Shown here: piece after piece, positions 37,925-47,255 of the stretch
How the letters are laid out: each line of letters starts with the position of its first letter
Position numbering within the stretch: the first letter of the stretch is position 1
Program-made: the position numbers and the translations under genes
The notes under the pieces: model-generated
What the model was told of the DNA's origin: nothing
The model's input: the letters and a program-made list of their open reading frames with translations, nothing else
Databases searched by the model: none
From: Isoalcanivorax pacificus W11-5
GTDB lineage: Bacteria > Pseudomonadota > Gammaproteobacteria > Pseudomonadales > Alcanivoracaceae
NCBI RefSeq assembly: GCF_000299335.2
Contig: NZ_CP004387.1
Location: 4,104,428 to 4,168,427, forward strand
Direction: 5' to 3'
Length of the DNA: 64,000 bases

Positions 37925-39991
37925 GTGTATTCGGTTTTCCCCGCAACTGTCGCCCTGCTGTTTCTGGTATATGGCGGTTACGTGCTCTGGCGCAGTGGTT
38001 TCAACCGCGTCACGCGCAGCTTTTTCCTCATGTGCCTCACCACCTTCGCCTGGCAGGCCACCTGGGCGGTGCTGTTTCAGGTGCATGATCCGGACACCGC
38101 CGAGATACTCGTGCGGCTGGGATATTTGCCGATCCTGTTCCTGCCGACGACGCTTTACCATTTTCTCTCCGAGATTACCGACCAGCGCCGGGAGCTGCCC
38201 CGGGTCTACGCCTCTTACGGTTTTGCCGCGCTGTTGATGGTCACCCTGCCGGGCGACCTGTTCGTGCGCGGGCACTACGATTTCTTCTTCGGGTATTACC
38301 CGAAAGCCGGCTACCTGCATCCGCTGCACGTGCTGCAAACCTGCGTCGTGGTGTTGCGCGGGTTGTACCTGACCTGGCGCACACAGCAGACCGCCGCCCC
38401 CCGGCAGCGCACGCGGTTGCGCTATTGTGTTGCCAGCCTGCTGATCTACCTGTTTGCGGCCGTGGACTATCTGTGCAACTACGGGCTGGGCTTCTATCCA
38501 CCGGGTGTGTTCTTCATTGCCATCAGCCTTGGCCTGCTCGCCATTGCCACAGTGAAGTATCAGCTGATGGATATCTCCGTGGCGCTCAGCCGCGGTCTGG
38601 CCCGCTCAGCAGCCTTGCTGTTGTTCGCCCTGCTTTACCTGGCGGCCTTCTTCGGGTTACGCGCGCTGACGCCACAATTGCCGCCCTTGCTGGCCCTGGT
38701 GCTCGGGCTGGGCTTTCTGGTGTTGGTGTGCGAAGCCTATGTCCCGCTCAGTGATTTTCTCCAGGGCGTACCGGACCGGTTGCTGCAACGCGGGCGCCAC
38801 AGCTACACCTACGCCCAGGTCGTACAGGCGGTGACCCGTTCTCTCGGATCGCACATTCGTCTGGACGATCTGGTGCGCGACTTCGCTGGCGTGCTGGCCA
38901 CTGAAGCCCGCATTGCGCCCCTGACCCTGTTCGTGCGCGCCGATTTTGGTCTCGGCGCCAATGAAGCGCCCGGCTCGGCGTTCTATATATGGCGCATGGA
39001 TGCCGGCGAGCCAGACCACCGCGAAGCACTGCCGGCGGAGCACTCGCTGGTGCGGCAACTGCAGCGTGGCAATGGGGTCGTTCACTTTCGCGAAGCCGAC
39101 ACCGAAGTGCAGGCGCTGTATCAGCAATATCAGGCCATGAGCGCCGTGCGGATACGCCGTGCCGGGGAAGTGATTGCCATCGTGCTGCTCGGCAAGCAGG
39201 ACAATGCCGCGCATTACAGCCACGATGACCTGGACCTGATCGAGTTTCTGCCCGGCCAGCTTGATCTCGCGTTTGACCGCGTTGATGCCTATTCGCAGGT
39301 GTGTCATGGCCTGGCCAAGGCACAGAAAAGCGCCTCGCTGATGGCCATGATGAATCAGTACCAGCACGAACTGAAAGCGCCGATCAGCATCATCCACATG
39401 TACGCACAATCAGATGTCGACCGCGATACCCTGCGCGAGGAAACCCTTGCCCAGTGCCAGCGCGTGCTGGGGTTGCTGGAAAAAATGCTGCGCGTGTTGC
39501 AGGACCGTCGTGACAGACAGGAGCGCCCGGTGTCGATCAACGCCATGCTGGTATCCGCCCTGCGGTTGTTCCCGGTACGTGATGCCACGGTTGCGCTGGC
39601 GCTGGATGAACAGCTGCCGCCGATGATCGGCGACGCGGATGATCTGCTGATCCTGTTCGTCAACCTGATCAAGAACGCGGTGGAAGCCGGCGACCGTGAC
39701 CGGCCCAACGTGCTGGAGGTAGCCTCCAGCTACCAGGGCGGTGACCGGCAGATACTGGTCAGCGTCAGCGACAGCGGGATCGGCATGGATCAGGAACGGC
39801 TGCGCCGACTCTGGACGCCGCTGGAAACCGGCAAGGCCGGCGGCACTGGCCTGGGCATGAAGGTCATCCAGCGCATCGTCGAAGAGCATGACGGCGAGAT
39901 CCACGTCACCAGCACGCCGGGCGTAGGTACCCGTGTGGAAATCCGCCTGCCGGTGGACGATACTGAGCCCCACTCAACGGAGGCGGTATGA
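37925..39991 (+). CDS. Membrane histidine kinase with N-terminal 7TM and GAF-like domains
   Basis: Starting at GTG 37925, with GAGG just upstream, the protein has 688 residues. Residues 1-290 hold about eight hydrophobic segments of the HisKA_7TM type; about 300-460 resemble a GAF domain; His481 lies in QYQHELKAPIS. The HATPase motifs are LFVNLIKNAVEA, VSDSGIGMD and GGTGLGMKVI. The kinase part resembles PrsK-like orphan kinases. The stop overlaps the next gene's ATG (ATGA), so the two form a signalling pair. The stimulus is unknown. A start at ATG 37871 is possible. Confidence 0.85.
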   Translation: MYSVFPATVALLFLVYGGYVLWRSGFNRVTRSFFLMCLTTFAWQATWAVLFQVHDPDTAEILVRLGYLPILFLPTTLYHFLSEITDQRRELPRVYASYGFAALLMVTLPGDLFVRGHYDFFFGYYPKAGYLHPLHVLQTCVVVLRGLYLTWRTQQTAAPRQRTRLRYCVASLLIYLFAAVDYLCNYGLGFYPPGVFFIAISLGLLAIATVKYQLMDISVALSRGLARSAALLLFALLYLAAFFGLRALTPQLPPLLALVLGLGFLVLVCEAYVPLSDFLQGVPDRLLQRGRHSYTYAQVVQAVTRSLGSHIRLDDLVRDFAGVLATEARIAPLTLFVRADFGLGANEAPGSAFYIWRMDAGEPDHREALPAEHSLVRQLQRGNGVVHFREADTEVQALYQQYQAMSAVRIRRAGEVIAIVLLGKQDNAAHYSHDDLDLIEFLPGQLDLAFDRVDAYSQVCHGLAKAQKSASLMAMMNQYQHELKAPISIIHMYAQSDVDRDTLREETLAQCQRVLGLLEKMLRVLQDRRDRQERPVSINAMLVSALRLFPVRDATVALALDEQLPPMIGDADDLLILFVNLIKNAVEAGDRDRPNVLEVASSYQGGDRQILVSVSDSGIGMDQERLRRLWTPLETGKAGGTGLGMKVIQRIVEEHDGEIHVTSTPGVGTRVEIRLPVDDTEPHSTEAV

Positions 39992-41157
39992 ACCAGTTGC
40001 AGAAAGAGGACCCATCCACACAGCCCTTTATTCTGCTGATCGAGGACGAGGACGCCATTACCCGCCTGTTCCTGCGCACTTATTCCGAATTCAACCTGAT
40101 CACCGTACCGAATGTCAGTCAGGCGTTCGAGGTGCTGCGTGAGCGCGGCGACGAGATCGGCGTACTGCTGGCCGATCACTATCTGCCGGACGGCACCGGC
40201 GTGGAGGTGCTGGCGTGGGCGCGTCAGAAGTTGCCTCATGCCGTGCGGCTGCTGACTACCTCTCATGCTCATCTTTCCCAGGCTGTAGCGGCAGTCAATG
40301 ACGGCGGCATCTCCGGCTACATCATGAAACCCTGGCTGCTGGAAGAACTGCGGGCCAAGCTTGAGCAGTCGCTACAGAGTTTCACCATGCGCCAGCGCGA
40401 AATCGAATTGCTCGCCGGCAAGCGTGAAACCCTGATGGCGCTGGCAGCCAGCATCGCCCACGAAATGCGCACGCCACTGGCCACCATCCGCATGCGTGCG
40501 GATGCCATCGCCCGGCACTGGCCCATGCTGATGGAGCTGTATCACGAAGCGCTGCACAACGGTCGCATTGAAACCCCGATGCGGCCACGGCGCTTGCAGA
40601 GCATGGCTGACAGCTTCGACACCATCCAGCAGGAAGTGGACCGCTCGAACCTGGTGATCGACATGTTGCTTGCCTCGGCGAACGCCGGGCAGATTGATAC
40701 CGCGACCTTTGCCGTGTACGGCATTAACCAGTGCATTCATGAAGCGCTTTCCCACTACCCGTTCGAGCCCGGCGCACGCGCACTGGTGCATCTCGAAGCC
40801 GCACCGGATTTCGACTTCTTCGGCTCCGATGTGCTGGTGATGTTCATTCTCTATAACCTGCTCAAGAACGCGCTGCATGCCGTGCGTGCTGCCGGCAAGG
40901 GCGATATTCACATCAGCCTGCAACGCAGCATTCATGGCAATGAAGTGCATTTCCGGGATACCGGGCTTGGTATTGCACCGGACGCCGTGAAGCGGGTGTT
41001 CGATGATTTCTATTCCACCAAACACAACGGCACCGGCGTCGGCCTGTCCTTCTGCCGCAGTGCAATGCGCAATATGGGCGGGGATATTTTCTGCGAGTCT
41101 GTGCAGGGCGAGTACACCCTGTTCCGGCTGCGTTTCCCGGACTGCGCGCATTTTTAA
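39988..41157 (+). CDS. Receiver-histidine kinase fusion (REC-HisKA-HATPase)
   Basis: A 389-residue soluble protein with inverted order: an N-terminal receiver (IEDEDAITR, Asp63 in LLADHYLPDGTG, Lys114 in GYIMKPW), then HisKA with His158 in SIAHEMRTPLA, and HATPase motifs ILYNLLKNALHAV and RDTGLGIAPDAV, with TGVGLSFCRSAM. The order REC before kinase is found in PhcR/CqsS-associated and LqsR-like quorum circuits, among others. It is translationally coupled to the membrane kinase upstream, whose phosphate it probably receives. It has no DNA-binding domain. Confidence 0.88.
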   Translation: MNQLQKEDPSTQPFILLIEDEDAITRLFLRTYSEFNLITVPNVSQAFEVLRERGDEIGVLLADHYLPDGTGVEVLAWARQKLPHAVRLLTTSHAHLSQAVAAVNDGGISGYIMKPWLLEELRAKLEQSLQSFTMRQREIELLAGKRETLMALAASIAHEMRTPLATIRMRADAIARHWPMLMELYHEALHNGRIETPMRPRRLQSMADSFDTIQQEVDRSNLVIDMLLASANAGQIDTATFAVYGINQCIHEALSHYPFEPGARALVHLEAAPDFDFFGSDVLVMFILYNLLKNALHAVRAAGKGDIHISLQRSIHGNEVHFRDTGLGIAPDAVKRVFDDFYSTKHNGTGVGLSFCRSAMRNMGGDIFCESVQGEYTLFRLRFPDCAHF

Positions 41158-41167
41158 CAGGGTGACC

Positions 41168-41332
41168 GTAGGGTGGGCAGAGCGCAGCGAAACCCACCAC
41201 GCCCATGCCCATCATCCACTCCCGCAAAATCATCGGAACTACCCCACTTCAAAGGCAGATAGTTTCGCGGCTTCTGTGCGAGCAGTGCGCTGCATGGACC
41301 CGGTGGGTTTCGCTGCGCTCTACCCACCTTAC
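41168..41332. repeat. MITE-like inverted-repeat element, copy C (opposite orientation)
   Basis: Arms GTAGGGTGGGCAGAGCGCAG and CTGCGCTCTACCCACCTTAC are inverted copies of about 31 bp. The core blocks CATCCACTCCCGCAAAAT and TCTGTGCGAGCAGTGCG are reverse complements of those in copies A and B, so this copy is flipped. A second hairpin, CGGGCGCCATCCGGCGCCCG, follows at about 41341. It sits between the REC-kinase and the thioesterase. Confidence 0.88.
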
Positions 41333-41412
41333 GATCAAAATCGGGCGCCATCCGGCGCCCGTCAGTTCCGGGGCCAGTGCTACCGGCCTCTTCTCGTTGT
41401 CATGCACTTGCT

Positions 41413-41946
41413 TCAGACGATCAGCGGTACCTCATAACGGCGTACCGTTTCCAGCACGTCCGCCGGCAGGCGGCAAATGCGACGGTTCAGATCCGCAAAC
41501 ACAATCTGCTGGTAACCGCCCGACACCAACTCACCGGTTTCCGCATTGGAAAAACGGAACAGGATATAGAACGATGCATTCTTCACCAGGGCCGTATTCA
41601 CCTGCCCCCGAATGGTCTGGAACGGGAAGGTTTCCTGCACATAGTCATTGTGCGCAGCCTTGGTGATAAACACCCCCTTGTCCTGCAGCATGTCCGCTGA
41701 CACACACTTGAAGAACCAGGCCTCCCGGCACACTCCCTGCCATTCAAAGTAACGGGCAAAGTAGGTGTTGGTGTAGGCGTTGGAATCCTTCAGGTAGGTC
41801 TCGATGCGATGCTCATAAGTACGGTCCGCGAGCTGATACGGCAAGGACTGCCATTCGGCCAGGTCGTACTGCACCGGCAACGATTGCGGCTGGGCAGCCC
41901 AGTTGGCGTGCGTGACATCAGCGTGTTTGAGAGCGGCATTACGCAT
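41413..41946 (-). CDS. Hotdog-fold acyl-CoA thioesterase-like protein
   Basis: A 177-residue single-domain protein of the 4HBT family. The segment DSNAYTNTYFARYFEWQGVC matches the catalytic D-x-x-x-H/N-region pattern (here Asp with NTYFARYFEWQ), followed by FYILFRFSNAETGELVSGG. AAGGAG lies eight bases before the ATG. It probably hydrolyses acyl- or aroyl-CoA esters, fitting the fatty-acid theme. The substrate is unknown. Confidence 0.75.
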   Translation of the reverse strand: MRNAALKHADVTHANWAAQPQSLPVQYDLAEWQSLPYQLADRTYEHRIETYLKDSNAYTNTYFARYFEWQGVCREAWFFKCVSADMLQDKGVFITKAAHNDYVQETFPFQTIRGQVNTALVKNASFYILFRFSNAETGELVSGGYQQIVFADLNRRICRLPADVLETVRRYEVPLIV

Positions 41947-42060
41947 GGTGAATCTCCTTTCTGGTTTGGATTAATGGCGGAGCGACATTGCTCCGTCTCC
42001 AACGGTAGTCCAGAAAGGATGTGACGGTGATAACAGTTCGGGTGGGGTGGGGTGGCGCTT

Positions 42061-42154
42061 GTGCCTATATTCGTGCGGAAGGGGTAAATCCGCCCTGCCA
42101 GCGAAATGATGTCATTTTGATCTCAAATATGCGCCTATATTTTGGTGGAAGTGG
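42061..42154 (+). repeat. Imperfect 24-bp direct repeat
   Basis: GTGCCTATATTCGTGCGGAA at 42061 and GCGCCTATATTTTGGTGGAA at 42131 are two copies, 18 of 24 bases matching, 70 bases apart. They lie in the AT-richer gap between the thioesterase and the recombinase remnant. They could be protein-binding sites or decayed att-type repeats. The rest of 42003-42420 shows nothing I can name. Confidence 0.4.
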
Positions 42155-42420
42155 GCTTTTCGGTTAGCTGTCTGATTGAAACGCCAAGCGCGGAGCAACT
42201 TACGCGGGAGGAGATAGCCGATGCCAGTTACCGATGCAAAAAGTTTTATCTGTACCTTTTTTATTTATTGGAGGTAAAAATCAGGTGCGGCAACAGTAAC
42301 CATGCTGCGGTGAGATGACGGCTGCTTTGACCATGTGGGGCGATGTCGATAGGGGCGCAGTCATGTCATATAAAACATTCAGACGGGACGGCCGGCGCCT
42401 GCTGCTAGCGAGCGTAACCG

Positions 42421-42639
42421 CCCGGCCAAGCGCCTCAAACAAAGTTATTGGGACTCTCTCAGACAAAGCCGGCCCACCAAGCGGCTAGACATTGTTTCTC
42501 CGGAGTTGCTGCCCAGCAGGCTCGCACTGGACAAGAAGGGTAATAACGGATTCATAGGCTCCATTTTCCGGGCAGTAATCGCCATGATGCTCGACATGCT
42601 GGCTGCCATGGCCCGCAAAGATCACGAAGATCGCTGACA
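42421..42639 (+). pseudogene. Remnant of a serine-recombinase (resolvase/invertase family) gene
   Basis: The frame from 42421 reads RLKQSYWDSLRQ, then KRLDIVSPELLPSRLALDKK, then GFIGSIFRAVIAMMLDMLAA and MARKDHEDR before a TGA. This matches the middle of serine recombinases of the Pin-like group, where the pattern is RL..DW..L, then V.LDLPTS, GR...A....MLLDMLAAIARKDYEDRRRRQ. The N-terminal catalytic Ser region is missing: upstream the reading continues in another frame (about 42363, LLLASVTARP), suggesting a frameshift. The stop truncates it before the RRRRQ segment. It lies on the brxL side of the BREX island. Confidence 0.7.
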
Positions 42640-42692
42640 CAGGCAGTTCCAGTGATATCCATTCAGAAGCCTGACCTCCTGTCTTCCTACAT

Positions 42693-44744
42693 TTATGACT
42701 GCTTGATAAATGTCACCTCGAAGGCTTTGCTCGATCGAAACTGCTGCAACCTGTTGGCAAACGCGAAGGCCTCATTCATCTCGTAGTGCTGGAAGATGTC
42801 CAACCCCCGATCCAGTGAAATCTTCCAGCCGTGGTCTGTAACGATATGACGGGCATGAATGGTCCCGCTGTCGTCAAACTCCCAAGTGAAGTCGATGCCC
42901 ACGGTGCGAGCGGATGCCTGGATTTTTTCAAAACTCTCGTCTTGCAGATCACCCTTGAACTCGTCCCGGACGGTGATGAGGTGAACCGCCACTTCATCCT
43001 CCTCTGCCTTATTCTTTACGACGGCTTCGAGAAACTCCATGAAATTACGGATCTGGTAGAAAAGCCGGATGTAGGGATCTGTAACGGTGATCTTGCTGGC
43101 TCCTTTCAGGTATGCGCCAAACAAACCGTCGAATGAGATGCCTTTTTGATTTTCCTGGAAGGTCAGGTGCTTTTCCTCCAGTACGGGTTCAGAGGCGCGG
43201 GGCGCTTTGGGCTCGCCACCTTTAACGTCTGCTGCTGGCTCGGTCTCTAATCCCCCCTCATCAGGAGTAGACACTGTCTGATGGTAGTAACCCGGGTACT
43301 CTTCTTCCTCAAGTGTCGTGACCAGTATTTCCTGGCCTTGTTGATCCTGATAGGAAAATCGGACTTCGCCGTAGGTGGTATCAATCCGCTGTAACTGGTC
43401 CTTGACCCGCTTGCGCCCCTCGATGGCGAAACGCAACACTTCTTCAACCTCATCCCTGGTTGCTCCGCCCTGGGGGAACAGGATCTTCATCAAGCCGGAA
43501 AAGGTCTTATTGATACCGTCCCGGTCACGGGTCGAGATATCCGAAGAAAGGGTAAAGTACTCCCGGTACTGATCGGAATAATCATAGTTTCGCATCGAGC
43601 GCAGGATTTCTGCAAGGTAGTCCACCACGAAGCCATAGCCGTCGGAGAACATCTCGCCCCGGATGATGTCGACCTCCCACCCGGGGATGTAGAAGTGGAT
43701 CCGGTCCAAGAAGGCAGAATCGTAGAACTTGTCCGGCAACTCATCGAACAGGTCCGAATGCTTCAGCATGTAAGGAACGGTATGCCGGGTGTTCCCCACG
43801 AACACCATGGACGCCCCAGCACCCAGGGTTTCCACGCCCCGGGAGAAGGACTTGTTGGCCATGTAGTTCTTCATGATGTCGACCAGTGCTTTATCGACGC
43901 GTTTCTGCTTGCCGGCAAACTCGTCGAAGGCCACGCAATCCCAGTAGCCCACCAGGCCAATCTTGCCGCTGGAGTTGTTCACAAACAGCTTGGGTACGGT
44001 GACTTCACCACCGGATACCAGAATTCCGTGGGGCGAGAACTCTGAGTAAACATGGGACTTACCCGTCCCCTTGGGGCCAAGTTCAATCAGGTTGTAGTTC
44101 CGCTCGCAGAACGGAATCAAACGGACCAGCTGCGTCAGCTTGCTGCGCCGTCCGAACATCTCCGGGTTAAAGCCGATGCTCTGTATCAGCAGGTCAATCC
44201 ACTCATCGGTGCTGAACTGCTGCCGCGCGGCAACGTAGGCATCGTAATCGAAGTGCGAAAGTTGAATCGGCTTGAGGGTGGACAGAATCCAGGGGCTGAC
44301 GTTCTGGTCTTCAGAAAATACGTATTCGATGTCCGCGATGCACCAGACGCCGCTTACCAGCAGTTTGGGGTGGGCCTTCACGGTCCCAGAATCCACCAAC
44401 ACTTTCTTGATTCCCAGGTTGGAAAACTGCGCCTCGTAGGCATCCGTCTTCTCATTCAGGGCCACGCTGATCTTATCGATGACCTTGTAGCGCCCCTTTT
44501 CCTTGATATTCGAGCGCACCAGCCCGGCCTCGTTGCGGTGGACATAGTGCTTGGCCAGAATCTCCTTGACCGTCTCGATACCGGTCTGAATCGTAGCCTC
44601 GTCGTTAGTGGCGCAGTACTGGCCGAGCAGATACTCCAGCACATAGGAGGGGACGATGGCGTTGCCCTTGACCGTTTTCACCAGGTCTTTGCGCACCACC
44701 AACCCGGGGAAGTGTTCGTTGATCTTTTGGTCAAGCGTACTCAT
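42693..44744 (-). CDS. brxL: BREX protein BrxL (Lon-like ATPase)
   Basis: A 683-residue AAA+ protein at the end of the BREX operon. Walker A is GPKGTGKSHVY (Lys229); Walker B is WDCVAFDEFAG. A Lon-like C-terminal domain follows a low-complexity linker (EGGLETEPAADVKGGE). BrxL forms hexameric DNA-binding barrels and is needed for phage exclusion but not for methylation. It is the last of the six core type I BREX genes. Confidence 0.95.
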   Translation of the reverse strand: MSTLDQKINEHFPGLVVRKDLVKTVKGNAIVPSYVLEYLLGQYCATNDEATIQTGIETVKEILAKHYVHRNEAGLVRSNIKEKGRYKVIDKISVALNEKTDAYEAQFSNLGIKKVLVDSGTVKAHPKLLVSGVWCIADIEYVFSEDQNVSPWILSTLKPIQLSHFDYDAYVAARQQFSTDEWIDLLIQSIGFNPEMFGRRSKLTQLVRLIPFCERNYNLIELGPKGTGKSHVYSEFSPHGILVSGGEVTVPKLFVNNSSGKIGLVGYWDCVAFDEFAGKQKRVDKALVDIMKNYMANKSFSRGVETLGAGASMVFVGNTRHTVPYMLKHSDLFDELPDKFYDSAFLDRIHFYIPGWEVDIIRGEMFSDGYGFVVDYLAEILRSMRNYDYSDQYREYFTLSSDISTRDRDGINKTFSGLMKILFPQGGATRDEVEEVLRFAIEGRKRVKDQLQRIDTTYGEVRFSYQDQQGQEILVTTLEEEEYPGYYHQTVSTPDEGGLETEPAADVKGGEPKAPRASEPVLEEKHLTFQENQKGISFDGLFGAYLKGASKITVTDPYIRLFYQIRNFMEFLEAVVKNKAEEDEVAVHLITVRDEFKGDLQDESFEKIQASARTVGIDFTWEFDDSGTIHARHIVTDHGWKISLDRGLDIFQHYEMNEAFAFANRLQQFRSSKAFEVTFIKQS

Positions 44745-44756
44745 TGGCTAAAACCC

Positions 44757-47255
44757 TCAGAAATCAAAATCGCTGGTAAAGGACCGCCGCATCAAATACC
44801 TGAGCGACTTGTATTCCTTGTAGTGGGAGGTGCCGGCGTGCTGTTCTTCCAGCTTTAGGAAAACCTCCTGGCCGTTGGCCTCGTCCGCCTTGCGGCTGAG
44901 CACAAAGCGCACTTGAAGCTCCCGCTCGCGGGGATTCTCCGAGGTCAGGTCAAACGACAGCTCGTGGCTGTCCGAGATCAGCTCCCCTGACTGGGTATAA
45001 ATCCCAGCCCGGAGGTAGCGAGGCTGTACTTTCTCGGTAACCGGTCCGGACTGATACAAGGTGACGGCCAGTTGGCCGGAAGTGATCACCGAGCTGGACC
45101 CACGCAGGATGTCCACCTCAACGGCGCTGACATCACTCTGGCGCTTCTTGTTAACCTTCAGGACTGGAATCACAACCTCCTGAAGGGATGCGCCGCCATG
45201 CACAAAGCGGCTGCCTGAGCCTTTAAGGCGCAGCCGGTTGATGGACTTGGGAATCTGCACTTCCATATCGCCATCCAGCCCAAGCTGCTCCGACGAGAAG
45301 TGATGGAAAGCCGGAGAGGCGGACAGCCCCTTACCTAGCACGAACCGACGGTCCCGGTAGCGAATATCATCGCCAGAAACGACGTCACCCAGGAAATCAC
45401 TCTCATCCAGCTCACGGTTCTGGTAAATAAAGCCATGATCAGCGGTGATCAGCAGGTTATTGGCGTTGGCCGCCGTGAGCTTCTTGATCAGTCGAATCAG
45501 GTCATCCAGGGTTTGTTCTGCGGCTTCAAAGGCCTGCCCCTCTGAATGCATCTTGTCGCCGGTGTGATCGATGCGGTTGTGGTAGATGTACAGCACATCA
45601 TTACCCTTGAGCAGCTCACGGCTGTCTTCCCGGTTGAGCTGCATAAAATCCTCCGCCTTGACGGCCTGGCCCCGACCATCCAAGGCGGCCTGCAGGATTT
45701 TGGTACGGTTGACCGTGCCCTGTGAGCTTTGGCCATCCACCAGTACCGTGCCGGTATCGTTGTCGGCGATCGCCAAGGACTTGTTGGGCAGCAGCGCCGC
45801 CATACCGAGCTGGGTATAGCTGGGCAGGGTCGAGAGAGCCGGCTCGAGCTCCGCGCTGTAGCGATCTTCCTGCCGGATAAGGCCCAGCAGCTCGTCACCA
45901 ATCTCATAGCGCATGGCGTCGGAAATGATCACGCAGATCCGTTTGTCCTTGCGCAGGTACGGGCGAACCCAGTGCTCGAAAAAGGCCTTTTGCTGAATGA
46001 CTGGATAGGCCTCCCAGCGCGGCGCGGCGTCCACGTGAACCTGGAAGCCATCGCCCAGCTTGAGCAGGTAGTTGTTGGAATAAAGGTTCTCCACCTGCTC
46101 ACTAAGCTCGCCCATCAACGATGCCTGGCCGGACATGCGCACATGGTAGGTAAACTTGCGGTAGAGCTGATCCAATTGGAACCAGGAACGGCTGTATCGC
46201 TGAACGCCGTCGGAGAGGCTATCCATGGTGAGACGAGCCTCACCCAGCATCTGGACAAAACGAGCCGCAAACTCAATGGCTTCATACAGGTGGCGAAACT
46301 CCCCGTACCAGTGGCCCTGGCGCCGCTGCCGTACCCACAGTGCCACATCACCGCTGGTCACCGTGCGGCCAACCACCGCCCGCACTAGGTCACTGATAAT
46401 CTTCTGGTCGATTAGCCGGAAGTAATCGAGCTCAACCAGGTCTCGGAAGTCCCGCTTACCGAGATCCTGCTCAATGCCCAGGACCTCGGCACACTCGGCA
46501 GACAGGGTTTCAAACCCCTGCTCGAACTGCCGGCTGTCTTTCCAGCGTTTGAGGAACACCAGGGCGTCGCCGGTCAGTTTGACCTCGCCATCGGTGCCCA
46601 TGGCATAGCAGGACTTGAACAGCTCAATCACGAAGTCGCGCAGGCTGGGTTCACTGGCCTCGTAGCCGTAGAAACGGGCCAGTTGCTCCCACAGGAAGCT
46701 GTCCAGACCGCAACGCTCAATCAGCCGAATGCCATCATCGCGCTCTTCCGCCTGTTGCTGCAGCAGGGTTTCCACCACCGAGTCCATACGGGGCTCACTA
46801 CCGGCACATACAGCCAGCATCTTCAGGCGCAGCTGACCGGCGGTGTCGTCCGGTTTCAGCAGCTTCTTCAACGCATCCTTGCGCTTGTTCGCCTGAAAGA
46901 ATTCCGCGTGGACCTGGGCTACTTCGGCAAACTCCAGGCCCAATTCCAGTTCGGACAGCCAGATAGCCACCTGGTCAGTCCGGAATTCACCGTGGGTCAG
47001 CTGTACGTCCAGCAACCAGTTATCCAGATCCTCCGGTTGCGGACCCTCCTTGTACAAAAGGAACTTCTGTTCCGGTGAATCTCGCAGAATACGATATTTC
47101 ATACCGTACTCGTTGTTGGCAATCTCCAGCTTTTCGACGTCCGGAATGGAAACAGCTTCAAAGTCACCACGCAGCTCTTGCTTGGCGTCGTACCAAAACA
47201 CGATGCGGTGCTTATCGAAAAGCCTGCTCAGCGCCTGACTAATACGGTCACTCAT
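44757..47255 (-). CDS. pglZ: BREX protein PglZ
   Basis: An 832-residue alkaline-phosphatase-superfamily protein. Motifs include VIISDAMRYEIGDELL (metal-ligand Asp region), YIYHNRIDHTGDKMHSEG and LLITADHGFIYQN, all typical of PglZ. It is essential for BREX, probably as a nuclease or phosphodiesterase; its start overlaps the pglX stop by four bases (ATGA). Confidence 0.96.
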   Translation of the reverse strand: MSDRISQALSRLFDKHRIVFWYDAKQELRGDFEAVSIPDVEKLEIANNEYGMKYRILRDSPEQKFLLYKEGPQPEDLDNWLLDVQLTHGEFRTDQVAIWLSELELGLEFAEVAQVHAEFFQANKRKDALKKLLKPDDTAGQLRLKMLAVCAGSEPRMDSVVETLLQQQAEERDDGIRLIERCGLDSFLWEQLARFYGYEASEPSLRDFVIELFKSCYAMGTDGEVKLTGDALVFLKRWKDSRQFEQGFETLSAECAEVLGIEQDLGKRDFRDLVELDYFRLIDQKIISDLVRAVVGRTVTSGDVALWVRQRRQGHWYGEFRHLYEAIEFAARFVQMLGEARLTMDSLSDGVQRYSRSWFQLDQLYRKFTYHVRMSGQASLMGELSEQVENLYSNNYLLKLGDGFQVHVDAAPRWEAYPVIQQKAFFEHWVRPYLRKDKRICVIISDAMRYEIGDELLGLIRQEDRYSAELEPALSTLPSYTQLGMAALLPNKSLAIADNDTGTVLVDGQSSQGTVNRTKILQAALDGRGQAVKAEDFMQLNREDSRELLKGNDVLYIYHNRIDHTGDKMHSEGQAFEAAEQTLDDLIRLIKKLTAANANNLLITADHGFIYQNRELDESDFLGDVVSGDDIRYRDRRFVLGKGLSASPAFHHFSSEQLGLDGDMEVQIPKSINRLRLKGSGSRFVHGGASLQEVVIPVLKVNKKRQSDVSAVEVDILRGSSSVITSGQLAVTLYQSGPVTEKVQPRYLRAGIYTQSGELISDSHELSFDLTSENPRERELQVRFVLSRKADEANGQEVFLKLEEQHAGTSHYKEYKSLRYLMRRSFTSDFDF

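Noticed and set aside
42061..42154. Direct repeat as the start of a CRISPR array
   Set aside because: Only two imperfect copies, no regular spacers and no cas genes in the window.
42363..42488. 41-codon plus-strand ORF beginning MSYKTFRRDG
   Set aside because: Better explained as the other frame of the decayed recombinase than as a gene.
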